Shown: positions 8,909-18,096, numbered from the stretch's first letter. The stretch: DNA of 64,000 bases from Burkholderia sp. Bp8992 (GCF_003853705.1 NZ_QTQI01000003.1:248001-312000); one strand, 5' to 3'. Notes: generated by a model not told the origin, from the sequence alone. A program made the numbers and translations.

Positions 8909-9739
8909 ATGTCATCCCGCTCGTCCAGTTCGGCGCCGCCTCGTACCACGCCGGATCTCGGTGACGCACATATTCTTATCGTCGATGATCGCCCGAACGA
9001 CCTGCGGCTCCTGACCGAAATCCTGCGTGCCGCGCGCTGCCGGATCAGCGTCGCGTTCGACGGGCTGCAGGCCTACCATCGCGCGCAGGCGATCGCGCCC
9101 GACCTGATCCTGATGGACGTCCGCATGCCGCGCATGGACGGCTTCGCCGCGTGCCGGCTGCTGGCGTCGACACCGTCCACGCAATCGATCCCGGTCATCA
9201 TCCTGACGGCCGCGGGCGATCTCGAGGACCGCATCGCAGGGCTCGAAACCGGCGCGATCGACTACATCGTCAAGCCGTTCGAACCGGCCGAAGTGATTGC
9301 GCGGATCCGCAATCACCTGAAGCGGGCGCGCCGCAGCCAGCCGTTCGCCCGTCTGCCCGAACTGCCCGACAACCCCGACGCGGCCCTCGTGCGTGCGGCC
9401 AGCGACGTGCTGCTGCGCGACCTGCGCCATCCGCCCGCGCTCGAGGATCTCGCGCGACAGGTCGGCACGCACGAAAAGCGCCTGTCCCGCATCTTCCGCG
9501 ACCATCTCGGCCAGACCGTGTTCGAGTACCTGCGCGATACGCGCCTGCGCGCCGCGATGCACTTCCTCGCCGAAACATCGATGGGGATCGGCGACATCGC
9601 CGAGGAGATCGGTTTCTCCACGCCCGGCAACTTCGCGACGGCGTTCCGCGAGCGCTTCGGCATCACGCCGTCCGACTGGCGGCGCCAGCGTCAGGTCCAC
9701 GCGCCGCTCACGCCCGGCGGGCACCGTCACGATGCCTAG
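8909..9739 (+). CDS. Response regulator with AraC-type DNA-binding output domain
   Basis: A 276-residue regulator. An N-terminal receiver domain (about residues 22-140) has the acidic pair in LIVDDRPND, the phosphorylation site Asp70 in LMDVRMPRMDG, a Thr in ILTA and the switch Lys in VKPFEP. The C-terminal part (about 165-265) is an AraC/XylS-type double helix-turn-helix (VFEYLRDTRLRAAMHFL, FSTPGNFATAFRERFG, TPSDWRR). Receiver-AraC fusions are less common than OmpR or NarL types. Its stop overlaps the start of the histidine kinase gene by 8 bases, so the two are translationally coupled and form a cognate pair. It likely controls the divergent adhesin gene (inference from position). Confidence 0.93.
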   Translation: MSSRSSSSAPPRTTPDLGDAHILIVDDRPNDLRLLTEILRAARCRISVAFDGLQAYHRAQAIAPDLILMDVRMPRMDGFAACRLLASTPSTQSIPVIILTAAGDLEDRIAGLETGAIDYIVKPFEPAEVIARIRNHLKRARRSQPFARLPELPDNPDAALVRAASDVLLRDLRHPPALEDLARQVGTHEKRLSRIFRDHLGQTVFEYLRDTRLRAAMHFLAETSMGIGDIAEEIGFSTPGNFATAFRERFGITPSDWRRQRQVHAPLTPGGHRHDA

Positions 9740-12080
9740 GCGCGACGCGGCGTGGGCAGCCGGATGGCGCGCGGTGCTGCTGCTTCTGATCGCACTGGCC
9801 GTCACCTGCGCAACGGCCCGCGCGGCGTCGGCGCCGAACCCCGCGCAACTGGACGGCGTGTCGGTGTACGAGGACGCCAGCACGACGATGACCGCCGAAC
9901 AGGTCGCGGCATGGCTCGCCGGGGCCGGTCAACGCGCGCCTGCGGCAAGCCCGTCGACGTTCAACGTCGAGTTCTCGCGGTCGGCCTGGTGGGTCCGTGC
10001 GACGCTGACCAACCGCGGCAACGCGGCCCGTCCGCTGGTGCTGGCGATTCGCGACGCGCGCGTCGACCATGCCGACTTCTATGTCGGCCACGACGGCCGG
10101 TGGACGCCCGACAGCCGTTTCCCGGCCGCCGACGCCGGCGCCGACGCGGTCCGGCAGCCATCACGCTACCCGGTACTCGACGTCACGCTGCCCGCTGGCG
10201 CAAGCATCCCCGTGCTGATCCGCGTCACGTCGCGCAAGGAAATGCGGCTCGCGCCGGCCGCGTTCACGCGCGCGGCATGGGATGCGCTGGAGCGGCGCGC
10301 GACGATGTGGGACTTCGGTTTCTTCGGCGGCCTGCTTGCACTCGTGTGGTGCGCGCTGCTGATCGGGTTCTTTTCGCGCAGCGGCGTGTTCCATGTCCTG
10401 GCCGCGCTGGCGCTGGGCACGACGCTGTTCGAGGCGGCTTACCGCGGCTATACGGCCATGGCCTTGCCGCCCGCACTACGCGAGTGGTCGGCGCGCGGCG
10501 AGGTGATCTCCGCGTACGTGGCGATCGCCTGCTTCATCGTCTTCATCCTGATGGTCGCGCGGCGCGAGCAGGCCAGGCTGCCGATGCGTGCGGTCTACAT
10601 GGCCTTCCTCGCGCTCGAATGCATCGGCGTGGCCGGCGCCGCGGGCGGCGACCTGCTGACCTTCACGTGGTTCTGCCTGCGGCTGAACGCCGTGCTGGGA
10701 ATCGTCAACATCAGCCTCGCGCTGATGCTCGCGATCCGCCGGACGCCGACCGGCCGCGTGATGCTGATTGCCGTCGCGTTCGCCACCGTCAACATGTTGA
10801 TCCGCGTGCTCGACGGCACGAACGCGCTGCCGCCGGTGCTGTCCTGGCTCAAGTCCGATATCCATCCGAACCCCGTCATCGCGATGATCGGGCTCGCCAC
10901 GCACCTGCTGGTACTGGCCGCGTGGATCCACCACGTGGGCCGCCAGCGCACCGAGGCCAGGAAGCGGCTCGAACACTGGCAGCTCACCGAACAGGATCGC
11001 CTGCGCGACGAAGTCGCGAGACGCACGGTCGCGCTCAACGACGCGCTGCAACAGGTGACGACCCACATGCAGCAGAAGGTCGAAACGCTCGGCTATGTCA
11101 GCCACGACCTGCGCGCGCCGCTGTCGACGATCAACGGCTATGCGAAGCTGCTGCTGCAAAGCGCGACACGCAGCCAGGCGCGGCTGATCCGCTCGATCGA
11201 CCGCAGCATCCGCTACCAGCTCACGCTGATCGACGAACTGCTCGCGTTCACGAAAGCCGAGCTGCAGCCGCTCGGCGTGACGCCGGACACGACCGACCTG
11301 CCCGGCCTGCTCGACGATATCGGCCACTACGCACTCGCGCTGTGCTCGCAGCAGGATAACCGGTTCGTATACCGGCCGGCCACGGCGCTGCCGCGCACGG
11401 TGTCGATCGACGGGATGCGGCTGCAGCAGGTGCTGCTGAACCTGCTGTCGAACGCGTCGAAATTCACGCGCGACGGCACGGTCACGCTGTCGGTGCACGC
11501 CGCGCACGAAGGCGATGCGTGGCGCCTGCTGTTCGAGGTCGCCGATACGGGCATCGGGATCGACATCAGCGGCACCCGCGACATCTTCCGGGCGTACCAG
11601 CAGGTGCAGGCCGTCAACGGCGGAACCGGGCTCGGCCTGTTCATCGCGCAGCGCATCGTCGGCGCGATGGGCGGCGAACTGGCCGTCGCGAGCCAGCCGG
11701 GTGTCGGCACCGCGTTCTCGTTCCCGGTCGTCGCGCCGGCCGTCGGACATGCGCTCGTGCCGGTGTCGGAACTCGTCCGGCGGTTTCATCCGGACGACGA
11801 GGCCGAACCGGAACGCGTCGCGCCCGCGATGGACGGCCCGCCCGACGACGCGCTCGACGAACTGATCCTGCTCGCCCGCGACGGGCGGCTCACCGATATC
11901 GAGGACTGGCTCGGTCCGGTTGCCGACGTGCCGGATTACGCCGTGTTCGTGCAGCACGTGCGCGAACAGCTCGATGCGCTCGACCTGCACGCGATCGAGA
12001 AACTGGCCGGCTCGCTGAAGCGCTCGCGTGTCGCGGAGGTGTCGATCGACACCGCGACGGGCGCGGCCGGCCCGGCCTGA
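9732..12080 (+). CDS. 7TMR-DISM membrane sensor histidine kinase
   Basis: A 782-residue inner-membrane sensor. A signal/first membrane segment lies at residues 12-33. A periplasmic 7TMR-DISM extracellular-2 beta-sandwich (about 40-170) precedes seven membrane helices (about 190-410), an architecture that usually senses carbohydrates or envelope ligands. A coiled linker leads to HisKA with His458 in YVSHDLRAPLS, then HATPase_c with the N box NLLSNASKF, the DTGIGID G1 box and GGTGLGLFIA. About 115 residues follow the kinase core and end in a helical segment with no recognised phosphotransfer His. The ATG at 9732 overlaps the upstream response regulator. It is predicted to phosphorylate that regulator. 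Confidence 0.92.
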   Translation: MPRRDAAWAAGWRAVLLLLIALAVTCATARAASAPNPAQLDGVSVYEDASTTMTAEQVAAWLAGAGQRAPAASPSTFNVEFSRSAWWVRATLTNRGNAARPLVLAIRDARVDHADFYVGHDGRWTPDSRFPAADAGADAVRQPSRYPVLDVTLPAGASIPVLIRVTSRKEMRLAPAAFTRAAWDALERRATMWDFGFFGGLLALVWCALLIGFFSRSGVFHVLAALALGTTLFEAAYRGYTAMALPPALREWSARGEVISAYVAIACFIVFILMVARREQARLPMRAVYMAFLALECIGVAGAAGGDLLTFTWFCLRLNAVLGIVNISLALMLAIRRTPTGRVMLIAVAFATVNMLIRVLDGTNALPPVLSWLKSDIHPNPVIAMIGLATHLLVLAAWIHHVGRQRTEARKRLEHWQLTEQDRLRDEVARRTVALNDALQQVTTHMQQKVETLGYVSHDLRAPLSTINGYAKLLLQSATRSQARLIRSIDRSIRYQLTLIDELLAFTKAELQPLGVTPDTTDLPGLLDDIGHYALALCSQQDNRFVYRPATALPRTVSIDGMRLQQVLLNLLSNASKFTRDGTVTLSVHAAHEGDAWRLLFEVADTGIGIDISGTRDIFRAYQQVQAVNGGTGLGLFIAQRIVGAMGGELAVASQPGVGTAFSFPVVAPAVGHALVPVSELVRRFHPDDEAEPERVAPAMDGPPDDALDELILLARDGRLTDIEDWLGPVADVPDYAVFVQHVREQLDALDLHAIEKLAGSLKRSRVAEVSIDTATGAAGPA

Positions 12081-12122
12081 CGGTGCAGCGGCGCGGCGCA
12101 CGCGCCATTCAACCGCAGTACG

Positions 12123-12392
12123 CTAGCGCCGACGGTCGGCCCGCTCGACGACGCGCGCGAGGCGAATGATGTCGGTCAGCCCGAATTCGCCGGCATCCGG
12201 GCGCGGGCGGCCATGCTCGTCGGCCACGCGCATCGCGAACGCCAGCGCTTCCGAGCGCTCGCGCAGCAGCACGCGCAGCGCATCGGCCACGATCCGGCAG
12301 TCGCGCGAATCGCCGAGATCGAGCAGCGGCCGGGTGCCGGGTTCGACGGCCAGCGTCTCGGCACCACCAGCCATCATGTCATTGCGTTTCAT
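12123..12392 (-). CDS. Small hypothetical protein downstream of sugar ABC importer
   Basis: An 89-residue protein of unknown function. It starts at an ATG preceded by GAGGAG at good spacing. It has no signal peptide or membrane segment and is rich in Arg, Asp and Glu, with predicted helices (CRIVADALRVLLRERSEALA and FGLTDIIRLARVVERADR). It lies 18 bases after the last permease gene of the ytf-like operon and is probably its final gene. It converges with the histidine kinase gene. The strong ribosome site and operon position support it being real; no function can be assigned. Confidence 0.65.
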   Translation of the reverse strand: MKRNDMMAGGAETLAVEPGTRPLLDLGDSRDCRIVADALRVLLRERSEALAFAMRVADEHGRPRPDAGEFGLTDIIRLARVVERADRRR

Positions 12393-12410
12393 GGCGTTCT
12401 CCTCGCCGCG

Positions 12411-13514
12411 TCATGGCCGGTCGCCCTGCAGCCGCCGCATCGTCGCCACCCGCGCCGGATCGTCTTGCGGCGGTGCGCGCCGCGCGGGCGCGACGCCGCG
12501 CGCCGGCCTTCGTTCGCCGAGCCCCGTGCCGCCCGTGCGCCGCCGCGCGGCGTGCCGTTCGATGACCCGCTGCAGCACGCAGAACACGCACAGCAGCGCG
12601 CCGATCACGATCCGCGTCCACCACGAGCTCAACGTGCCGTCGAACGTGATCAGTACCTGGATCGTGCCGAGGATCCCGACGCCGAACACCGAGCCGACCA
12701 CGTAGCCGACGCCGCCCGTCAGCAGCGTGCCGCCGATCACGGTCGCGGCGATCGCGTCGAGTTCCATCCCCTGCGCCTGCAACCCGTAACCCGACAGCAC
12801 GTACAGCGTGAACACCACGCCGCCGAGCGCCGAGCACAGCCCGCTCAGCGCGTAGACGCCGACTTTCGTGCGCGCGACCGGCAAGCCCATCAGCAGCGCC
12901 GAGCGCTCGTTGCCGCCGATCGCATACACGTTGCGGCCGAATCGCGTGAAATGCGCGACGTAGATCGCGACGGCCAGCGTCGCGAGCGCGATCAGCGCAC
13001 CCGCGCTCAGCGTCCCGCCGCCGACCGGTACGCTGATGCCCGCGATCGCATGGAACGCCGGATCGTTGATCGTGATCGACTGCGTCGTGATCAGGAAGCA
13101 CGCGCCACGCGCGAGAAACATCCCCGCCAGCGTGACGATGAACGGCTGCAGCCGGAAATAGTGGATCAGCGCGCCCATCGCCGCGCCGTACAGCGCGCCG
13201 AACGCGAGCACGAGCGGCACGATCACCCACACCGGCCAGTGCAGCCGCTCGGCGCCGACCGCGCAGAAGATCGTCGTCAGCGCCACGACCGAGCCGACCG
13301 ACAGGTCGATGCCGCCCGACACGATCACGAACGTCATCCCGATCGCGACGATCAGCAGGAATGCGTTGTCGACGAGCAGTCCGGTCAGCACCTGCATCGA
13401 GAAGAAGCCCGTGTACATCACGGACCCGAAGCCGAACAGCGCGGCGAACAGCACGATCGTCACGACGATCGGCAGCGTACGCGGGTCGGCGAGCCAGCCA
13501 GGGAATCGGGTCAT
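12411..13514 (-). CDS. yjfF: Galactofuranose-type ABC importer, second permease
   Basis: A 367-residue inner-membrane permease of the ribose/galactofuranose (RbsC-like, BPD_transp_2) family, with about ten hydrophobic helices and the family signatures FVIVSGGIDLSVGSVVAL and GMELDAIAATVIGGTLLTGG. Orthologous to E. coli YjfF, which pairs with YtfT to form the membrane channel. Its ATG overlaps the stop of the preceding permease gene (ATGA), so the two are translationally coupled. After residue 320 there is an Arg/Pro/Gly-rich cytoplasmic tail of about 45 residues not expected from the E. coli protein; it may be a lineage-specific extension. Confidence 0.9.
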   Translation of the reverse strand: MTRFPGWLADPRTLPIVVTIVLFAALFGFGSVMYTGFFSMQVLTGLLVDNAFLLIVAIGMTFVIVSGGIDLSVGSVVALTTIFCAVGAERLHWPVWVIVPLVLAFGALYGAAMGALIHYFRLQPFIVTLAGMFLARGACFLITTQSITINDPAFHAIAGISVPVGGGTLSAGALIALATLAVAIYVAHFTRFGRNVYAIGGNERSALLMGLPVARTKVGVYALSGLCSALGGVVFTLYVLSGYGLQAQGMELDAIAATVIGGTLLTGGVGYVVGSVFGVGILGTIQVLITFDGTLSSWWTRIVIGALLCVFCVLQRVIERHAARRRTGGTGLGERRPARGVAPARRAPPQDDPARVATMRRLQGDRP

Positions 13515-14551
13515 CGCGGGGTCGCTCCGGAGGTAGCGCGCGAACGCGCGGCGGGCAGCAGTCGCGACGCAAGCCGGACGACCAGCTCGCGCGCCGCGTC
13601 CGACTGGATCAGCGTCACGACGATCACGACGACCGCCTTCACGACGAGCGTCGCCTCCGGCGGCACGCCGATCGAATAGGTCGTGTAGGTGAGCGTCTGG
13701 ATGATCAGCGCACCGAGCACCGAACCGGCGAGGCTGAAACGGCCGCCGAGCAGCGACGTGCCGCCGAGCGTCACCGCGAGGATCGCGTCGAGTTCGAGCA
13801 GCAGCCCCGCGTTGTTGCCGTCGGCGCTGCGCACGTTCGAGCTCGCGAGGATGCCCGCCAGCGCCGACATCACGCCCGAACACAGATACACGCCGAACAC
13901 GACCGCGCCTGAGCGCAGCCCGACGAGCCGGGTCGCGACCGGGTTCACGCCGATCGCGCGGATGAACAGCCCGAGCGCCGTGCGGTTCACCAGCAGCGCG
14001 ATCGCGGCGATCGTCGCGATCGCGATCCACACGGCGCACGGTACGGTCGCGAGATAGCCGCCGCCGAGCGCGAGGTAGCCTGGCGCGCCGATCGGGATGA
14101 TCTGGCCGCCCGTCAGCAATTGCGCGACACCGCGCCCGGCCACCATCAGGATCAGCGTCGCGATGATCGGCTGCATCCCGACGAACGCGACGAGCAGCCC
14201 GTTCCATGCACCGGCCAGCAGCCCGACACCGAGCGCGGCGGCCAGCGCCATGCCGACCCGCGACGGGTCCGCCTCGAGCACGATCGCGGCCGCCGCGCCG
14301 GCGATCGCGACGATCGCGCCGACCGAGATGTCGATCCCGCGCGTCGCGATTACGAGCGTCATCCCGAGCGACACGATCACGAGCGGCGCCGCGCGGTTCA
14401 GGATGTCGATCGGCGCGCCGAACAGGTGGCCGTCGAGCAGCGCGATCGACAGGAAACCCGGACGATGCGCGACATCCAGCGCGAACAGCAGCGCGAGCGT
14501 CAGCACCGGCCACGCAAGCGGATGACGAAACAGCGTGCGCAAGCGCGTCAT
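13511..14551 (-). CDS. ytfT: Galactofuranose-type ABC importer, first permease
   Basis: A 346-residue permease of the same family as the next gene, with matching signatures LVIATRGIDISVGAIVAIAG and LELDAILAVTLGGTSLLGG. It starts at an ATG that overlaps the ATPase stop as ATGA, and its own stop overlaps the next permease start in the same way, giving a tightly coupled ATPase-permease-permease unit. Orthologue of E. coli YtfT. Together with YjfF, YtfR and YtfQ it would import a furanose sugar such as galactofuranose from the periplasm using ATP. The C-terminal tail is short and Arg/Ala-rich. Confidence 0.92.
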   Translation of the reverse strand: MTRLRTLFRHPLAWPVLTLALLFALDVAHRPGFLSIALLDGHLFGAPIDILNRAAPLVIVSLGMTLVIATRGIDISVGAIVAIAGAAAAIVLEADPSRVGMALAAALGVGLLAGAWNGLLVAFVGMQPIIATLILMVAGRGVAQLLTGGQIIPIGAPGYLALGGGYLATVPCAVWIAIATIAAIALLVNRTALGLFIRAIGVNPVATRLVGLRSGAVVFGVYLCSGVMSALAGILASSNVRSADGNNAGLLLELDAILAVTLGGTSLLGGRFSLAGSVLGALIIQTLTYTTYSIGVPPEATLVVKAVVVIVVTLIQSDAARELVVRLASRLLPAARSRATSGATPR

Positions 14552-16062
14552 GACTGGCCTCCCGCGATCAACCGGTAAACCTGCTCCTCGGACGCATCGG
14601 CGCCCGTCAGTTCCGCGACCTTGCGCCGGTCGCGCAGCACCGCGATCCGGTGGCTCACGCGCACGACCTCGCCGATCTCCGATGAAATGAACAGGATCGC
14701 GAGCCCCTGCGCGCACAGCGCCAGCACGCGCTCCATGATGTCGAACTTCGCGGCGACGTCGATGCCGCGTGTCGGCTCGTCGAGAATCAGCAGCTTCGGG
14801 TCCGTCGCGAGCCAGCGCGCGAGCAGCACCTTCTGCTGGTTGCCGCCCGACAGCAGCCCGATCGGCTGTTCCGCGTCGCGCGCCTTGATGCCGAGCCGCG
14901 CGATGTACGTCTCGGCGATCTCGCGCTGGCGTGCGCGCCCGATCAGCCGCCACCAGCCGCGTCGCGCCTGCAGTGCGAGGATGATGTTCTCTCGGATCGA
15001 CAGTGCGGCGACGATGCCCTCCTTCTTGCGGTCCTCCGGGCAATACGCGATGCCGTGCCGCACCGCATCGTGCGGCGACGCGAGCCGCGTGCGCGCGCCG
15101 TCGATCTCGATCGCGCCGGTATCGGGGCGCGCCGCGGCGAACGCGAGTTGCGCGGTTTCGGTGCGGCCCGAGCCGAGCAGCCCGGCCAGCCCGACGATCT
15201 CGCCGGGGCGCACGTCCAGATCCAGCGCGCTCATCATTCCGCGCCGGCCGACCTGTTGCATCGACAGGAACGGCGCGGTGGTCGCGGTGTCATGCTCGAC
15301 CGCCGCGGCGCCCGCCTGCAGCGTGTCGGACATGCGCTCGCGGCCGGTCATCTTCGCGACCAGCGCATCGACCGGCAGGTCGCGCGCGAGGTACTCGCCT
15401 TCGCGCTCGCCGTTGCGCATCACGGTGATCCGGTCGGACACCGCGTAGGTCTGCTCGAGAAAGTGCGTGACGAACAGGATCGCGATGCCCGACGCCTTCA
15501 GCCGGCGCAGCACGTCGAACAGCCGTGCGACCTCGCCGTCGTCGAGGCTCGACGTCGGCTCGTCGAGAATCAGCACGCGTGCGTCGACTGACACCGCACG
15601 TGCGATCGCGACCATCTGCTGGATCGCGATCGGATACGCATCGAGCGAACGCGTGACGTCGAGCGACAGGTCGAGTTCGGCCAGCGCCGCGCGCGAGCGC
15701 GCATGGATCGCGTTCCAGTCGATCGCGCCGCGCCGCATCGGCTGCCGGCCCGCGAAGATGTTCTCGGCAACCGACAGGTTCGCGCACAGGTTCACTTCCT
15801 GGTAAAGCGTCTGGATACCGGCCGCCTCGGCCTCGCGCGGCGCGGCGAAATTCACCGGCGCGCCACCGACGCGAATCTCGCCCGCGTCATGCGCATGCAC
15901 GCCGGTGAGCACGTTGATCAGCGTCGACTTGCCCGCGCCGTTCTGGCCCATCAGCGCGTGGATCTCGCCCGGAAACAGCCGGAAGTTCACGCGCTGCAGC
16001 GCGCTCACACCCGGAAACGACTTGTCGATGCCGATCATCTCGACCACCGGCGGACTCTCCAT
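14548..16062 (-). CDS. ytfR: Galactofuranose-type ABC importer, duplicated ATPase
   Basis: A 504-residue cytoplasmic ATPase with two ABC cassettes, the typical layout and length of sugar-importer RbsA/MglA/YtfR proteins. Cassette 1 has Walker A GQNGAGKST (about residue 40) and Walker B LILDEPTSSLD. Cassette 2 has a degenerate Walker A, GLLGSGRTE, as normal for the family, the signature LLSGGNQQKVLLARWL and LLILDEPTRGID. It energises the two permeases encoded immediately downstream with ATGA overlaps. The binding-protein gene lies 60 bases upstream. Substrate specificity is inferred from the binding protein, since the ATPase alone does not show it. Confidence 0.94.
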   Translation of the reverse strand: MESPPVVEMIGIDKSFPGVSALQRVNFRLFPGEIHALMGQNGAGKSTLINVLTGVHAHDAGEIRVGGAPVNFAAPREAEAAGIQTLYQEVNLCANLSVAENIFAGRQPMRRGAIDWNAIHARSRAALAELDLSLDVTRSLDAYPIAIQQMVAIARAVSVDARVLILDEPTSSLDDGEVARLFDVLRRLKASGIAILFVTHFLEQTYAVSDRITVMRNGEREGEYLARDLPVDALVAKMTGRERMSDTLQAGAAAVEHDTATTAPFLSMQQVGRRGMMSALDLDVRPGEIVGLAGLLGSGRTETAQLAFAAARPDTGAIEIDGARTRLASPHDAVRHGIAYCPEDRKKEGIVAALSIRENIILALQARRGWWRLIGRARQREIAETYIARLGIKARDAEQPIGLLSGGNQQKVLLARWLATDPKLLILDEPTRGIDVAAKFDIMERVLALCAQGLAILFISSEIGEVVRVSHRIAVLRDRRKVAELTGADASEEQVYRLIAGGQS

Positions 16063-16122
16063 GCCTCCTCCCTCGAAGCGTCGCCGGACGGCCGCCGCCA
16101 GGCCGCCGCCCGTGCGGCAAGG

Positions 16123-17085
16123 TCAGTACTTCCGGGTCGGCAGCACCTGCGCCGCGACGTTCATCGGGAACACCGTCTCGTTGGTCACGATGCGCTTGGG
16201 CAACTGCTTGCCGGCGACGACATCCTTCACCGCGCTCATCAGCTGCGGGCCGAGCAGCGGGCTGCATTCGACATCGACGTTGATCTTGCCGGCGACCATC
16301 GCCTGGAAGCCGCCCTTCGTCGCGTCGAACGACACGACGCTCACGTCCTTGCCGGGCTTGATACCGGCTTCCTCCATCGCCTGGATCGCGCCGAGCGCCA
16401 TGTCGTCGTTGTGTGCATAGACGACGTTGATCTGCTTGCCGTAGGTCTTCGCGAACGCTTCCATCACCTGCTTGCCGCCGGCGAGCGTGAAGTCGCCGCT
16501 CTGCGACGCGATCACCTTGAATTTCGGATTGCTCTTGATCACTTCGAGCAGGCCCGCGCGGCGATCATTGGCCGGCGCGGAGCCGACCGTGCCCTGCAGC
16601 TCGACGATGTTGATCGGGCCTGCGTCGTTCTTGTAGCGCTCTTCGAGCCAGTGGCCCGCGCGCCGCCCTTCCTCGAGGAAGTCCGAGCCGATCATCGTCA
16701 CGTACAGCGACGGGTCCTTCACGTCGACGCCGCGGTCGGTCAGGATCACCGGAATGTGCGCGGCCTTCGCTTCGGTCAGCACCGGCTCCCAGCCCGATTC
16801 GACGACCGGCGAGAATGCAATCACGTCGACCTTCTGCGCGATGAACGAGCGGATCGCGCGGATCTGGTTCTCCTGCTTCTGCTGTGCATCGGAGAACTTC
16901 AGGTTGATGCCGGCGTCCTTCGCCGCGCCTTTCACCGAGACAGTGTTCGCGGTGCGCCACGCGCTTTCCGCGCCGACCTGCGAAAACCCGAGCGTGATCG
17001 GCTTTTGCTGCGCGTGCGCGCCGCCTGCCAGCACCGTCGCCGCGGCGACGATCGCGCCGGCCGCCAGCTTCCTGATGAATGTCAT
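16123..17085 (-). CDS. ytfQ: Galactofuranose-type periplasmic sugar-binding protein
   Basis: A 320-residue secreted binding protein, very near the length of E. coli YtfQ and similar along its length. Shared stretches include LGFSQVGAES, DAQQKQENQIRAIRSF, SPVVESGWEPVL, IVELQGTVGS, VIASQSGDFT and VYAHNDDMALGAIQAM. A signal peptide ends at AHA-Q (about residue 25). The start at 17085 follows GGAGA by a normal spacing. It is the first gene of the importer operon. In E. coli YtfQ binds galactofuranose forms; specificity here is likely the same or a related furanose. A perfect inverted repeat 146 bases upstream (17232-17248) may control the operon. Confidence 0.93.
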   Translation of the reverse strand: MTFIRKLAAGAIVAAATVLAGGAHAQQKPITLGFSQVGAESAWRTANTVSVKGAAKDAGINLKFSDAQQKQENQIRAIRSFIAQKVDVIAFSPVVESGWEPVLTEAKAAHIPVILTDRGVDVKDPSLYVTMIGSDFLEEGRRAGHWLEERYKNDAGPINIVELQGTVGSAPANDRRAGLLEVIKSNPKFKVIASQSGDFTLAGGKQVMEAFAKTYGKQINVVYAHNDDMALGAIQAMEEAGIKPGKDVSVVSFDATKGGFQAMVAGKINVDVECSPLLGPQLMSAVKDVVAGKQLPKRIVTNETVFPMNVAAQVLPTRKY

Positions 17086-17418
17086 GGTCCGTCTCCGATG
17101 ATGTCGTTGTGTGCCGCGGCGCTGTTCTGTTTCTGCGTGGCGCTGGCGCGGATCGGGGCTGCGCCGGCCGGCGCGTGCGGCCGGCCCGGTCTGCCTGCCC
17201 CGCATCAGTCTAAGAACAAGCCCGATAACCTTCCAATGAAATATTGGATTGGGGCGATATCGTAATCGGCATACGTATAAACACCTAAACGCGCGAAGGC
17301 CGGCGCATGCGGGAATGCGCCGGCCGCGTCGGGGTTCGGCTGGCTGACGGGAGGCGATCGCTCCGCGGCCGTTCGCACCGGTGACCCCGGCCGCGACCGC
17401 GACCGCGCTCGACCACAC
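17086..17418. other. Promoter region upstream of the ytf-like operon
   Basis: This 333-base gap lies between the sugar-binding-protein start and the 3' end of a small secreted-protein gene on the same strand. The section 17210-17290 is AT-rich compared with its surroundings and holds the inverted repeat listed separately. No gene is seen in it. Confidence 0.6.
17232..17248. promoter_or_regulatory. Inverted repeat TCCAAT-N5-ATTGGA, candidate operator of ytf-like operon
   Basis: Two perfect 6-base arms flank five bases (GAAAT) in the AT-rich promoter region of the sugar importer, 146 bases before the ytfQ start. The size fits a dimeric repressor or LysR-type site. No regulator gene is adjacent to the importer operon, so the binding protein is unknown. 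Confidence 0.5.
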
Positions 17419-17646
17419 TCAGCTCCGGCAAGTCGCCGCCTGCCTGCCGGTTTCGCGGCCCTCCTTCGGCGCGACGCCGGCCGTATGCGTCCGTGCGTCG
17501 CCGTCCGCAAGCGTCGGGTTCAGTTCCTGCAGCACGCTGGCGCGGCTGCCGTCGTCATTGGGCAATTGCGGCTGCCCGCGTGCAAACGCGGGCGCGACCG
17601 CCGCCGCGAGCAGCGCGGCGATCGCCAGCCGGGAAAGGCTTTTCAT
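17419..17646 (-). CDS. Small secreted protein of unknown function
   Basis: A 75-residue product that begins with a clear signal peptide (MKSLSRLAIAALLAAAVAPA, cleavage near FA-R) followed by a polar 50-residue chain with no recognised domain and one Cys near the end. A GGGAG element lies about 9 bases upstream of the ATG. It starts 14 bases after the stop of the DUF4148 gene and runs in the same direction, so the two probably form a small operon that diverges from the efflux operon. Function unknown. Confidence 0.6.
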   Translation of the reverse strand: MKSLSRLAIAALLAAAVAPAFARGQPQLPNDDGSRASVLQELNPTLADGDARTHTAGVAPKEGRETGRQAATCRS

Positions 17647-17660
17647 CGCCCGGCTCCCGC

Positions 17661-17936
17661 TCACTGCGCGCTGGGGGCCGGTACGGATACCGACGCGGTC
17701 GCCGTACCCGTCTCGCCGTGCGCGATCGCATAGAGCTCGCGATTGCGTGCGATCGTCTGCGTGCTCGGCGGATAGTCCCAGTTCGACGTCGGCACGGTGC
17801 CGTCGCGCTGCGCCTGGACGAGGTCGGCGATCACGTCGGCGCGGGTCGGGCCCGACGACGACTGGGCGAAAGCGGCAACCGGCGTGCCGATGGCGAGGGC
17901 GAGCAGCGCGGTCGCTGCGATCAGTCTGCGATTCAT
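17661..17936 (-). CDS. DUF4148 domain secreted protein
   Basis: A 91-residue exported protein with a signal peptide ending at AFA-Q, then the DUF4148 pattern: TRADVIADLVQAQRDGTVP, a YPPS element and IARNRELYA. DUF4148 proteins are small, abundant in Burkholderia and of unknown function. The ATG at 17936 follows GGGGAG. The gene diverges from the RND efflux operon, and the shared 269-base promoter region holds the inverted repeat at 18097-18114. A paralogue at 26719-26976 sits in the same position relative to the two-component genes, which suggests that both belong to one envelope-stress or efflux regulon (inference). Confidence 0.85.
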   Translation of the reverse strand: MNRRLIAATALLALAIGTPVAAFAQSSSGPTRADVIADLVQAQRDGTVPTSNWDYPPSTQTIARNRELYAIAHGETGTATASVSVPAPSAQ

Positions 17937-18096
17937 GATGAAACTCCCCAGAACGGTTCGATGAAGACGCATCGTCGATGCGCCGCCGGCGGAACCGCGG
18001 ATGCGATTCGCCGCCTGACGCATTCATTCTGGTCATCGCAGCCGGCACGGCGCTGACGCCCGGATGACAATCCTGAAATCTGCCGCCTCGCGCGCA

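Noticed and set aside
12081-12122. GGCGCG/CGCGCC hairpin after the 7TMR-DISM kinase as a terminator
   Set aside because: Only a 6-base stem in very G+C-rich DNA with no T run; too weak to call.
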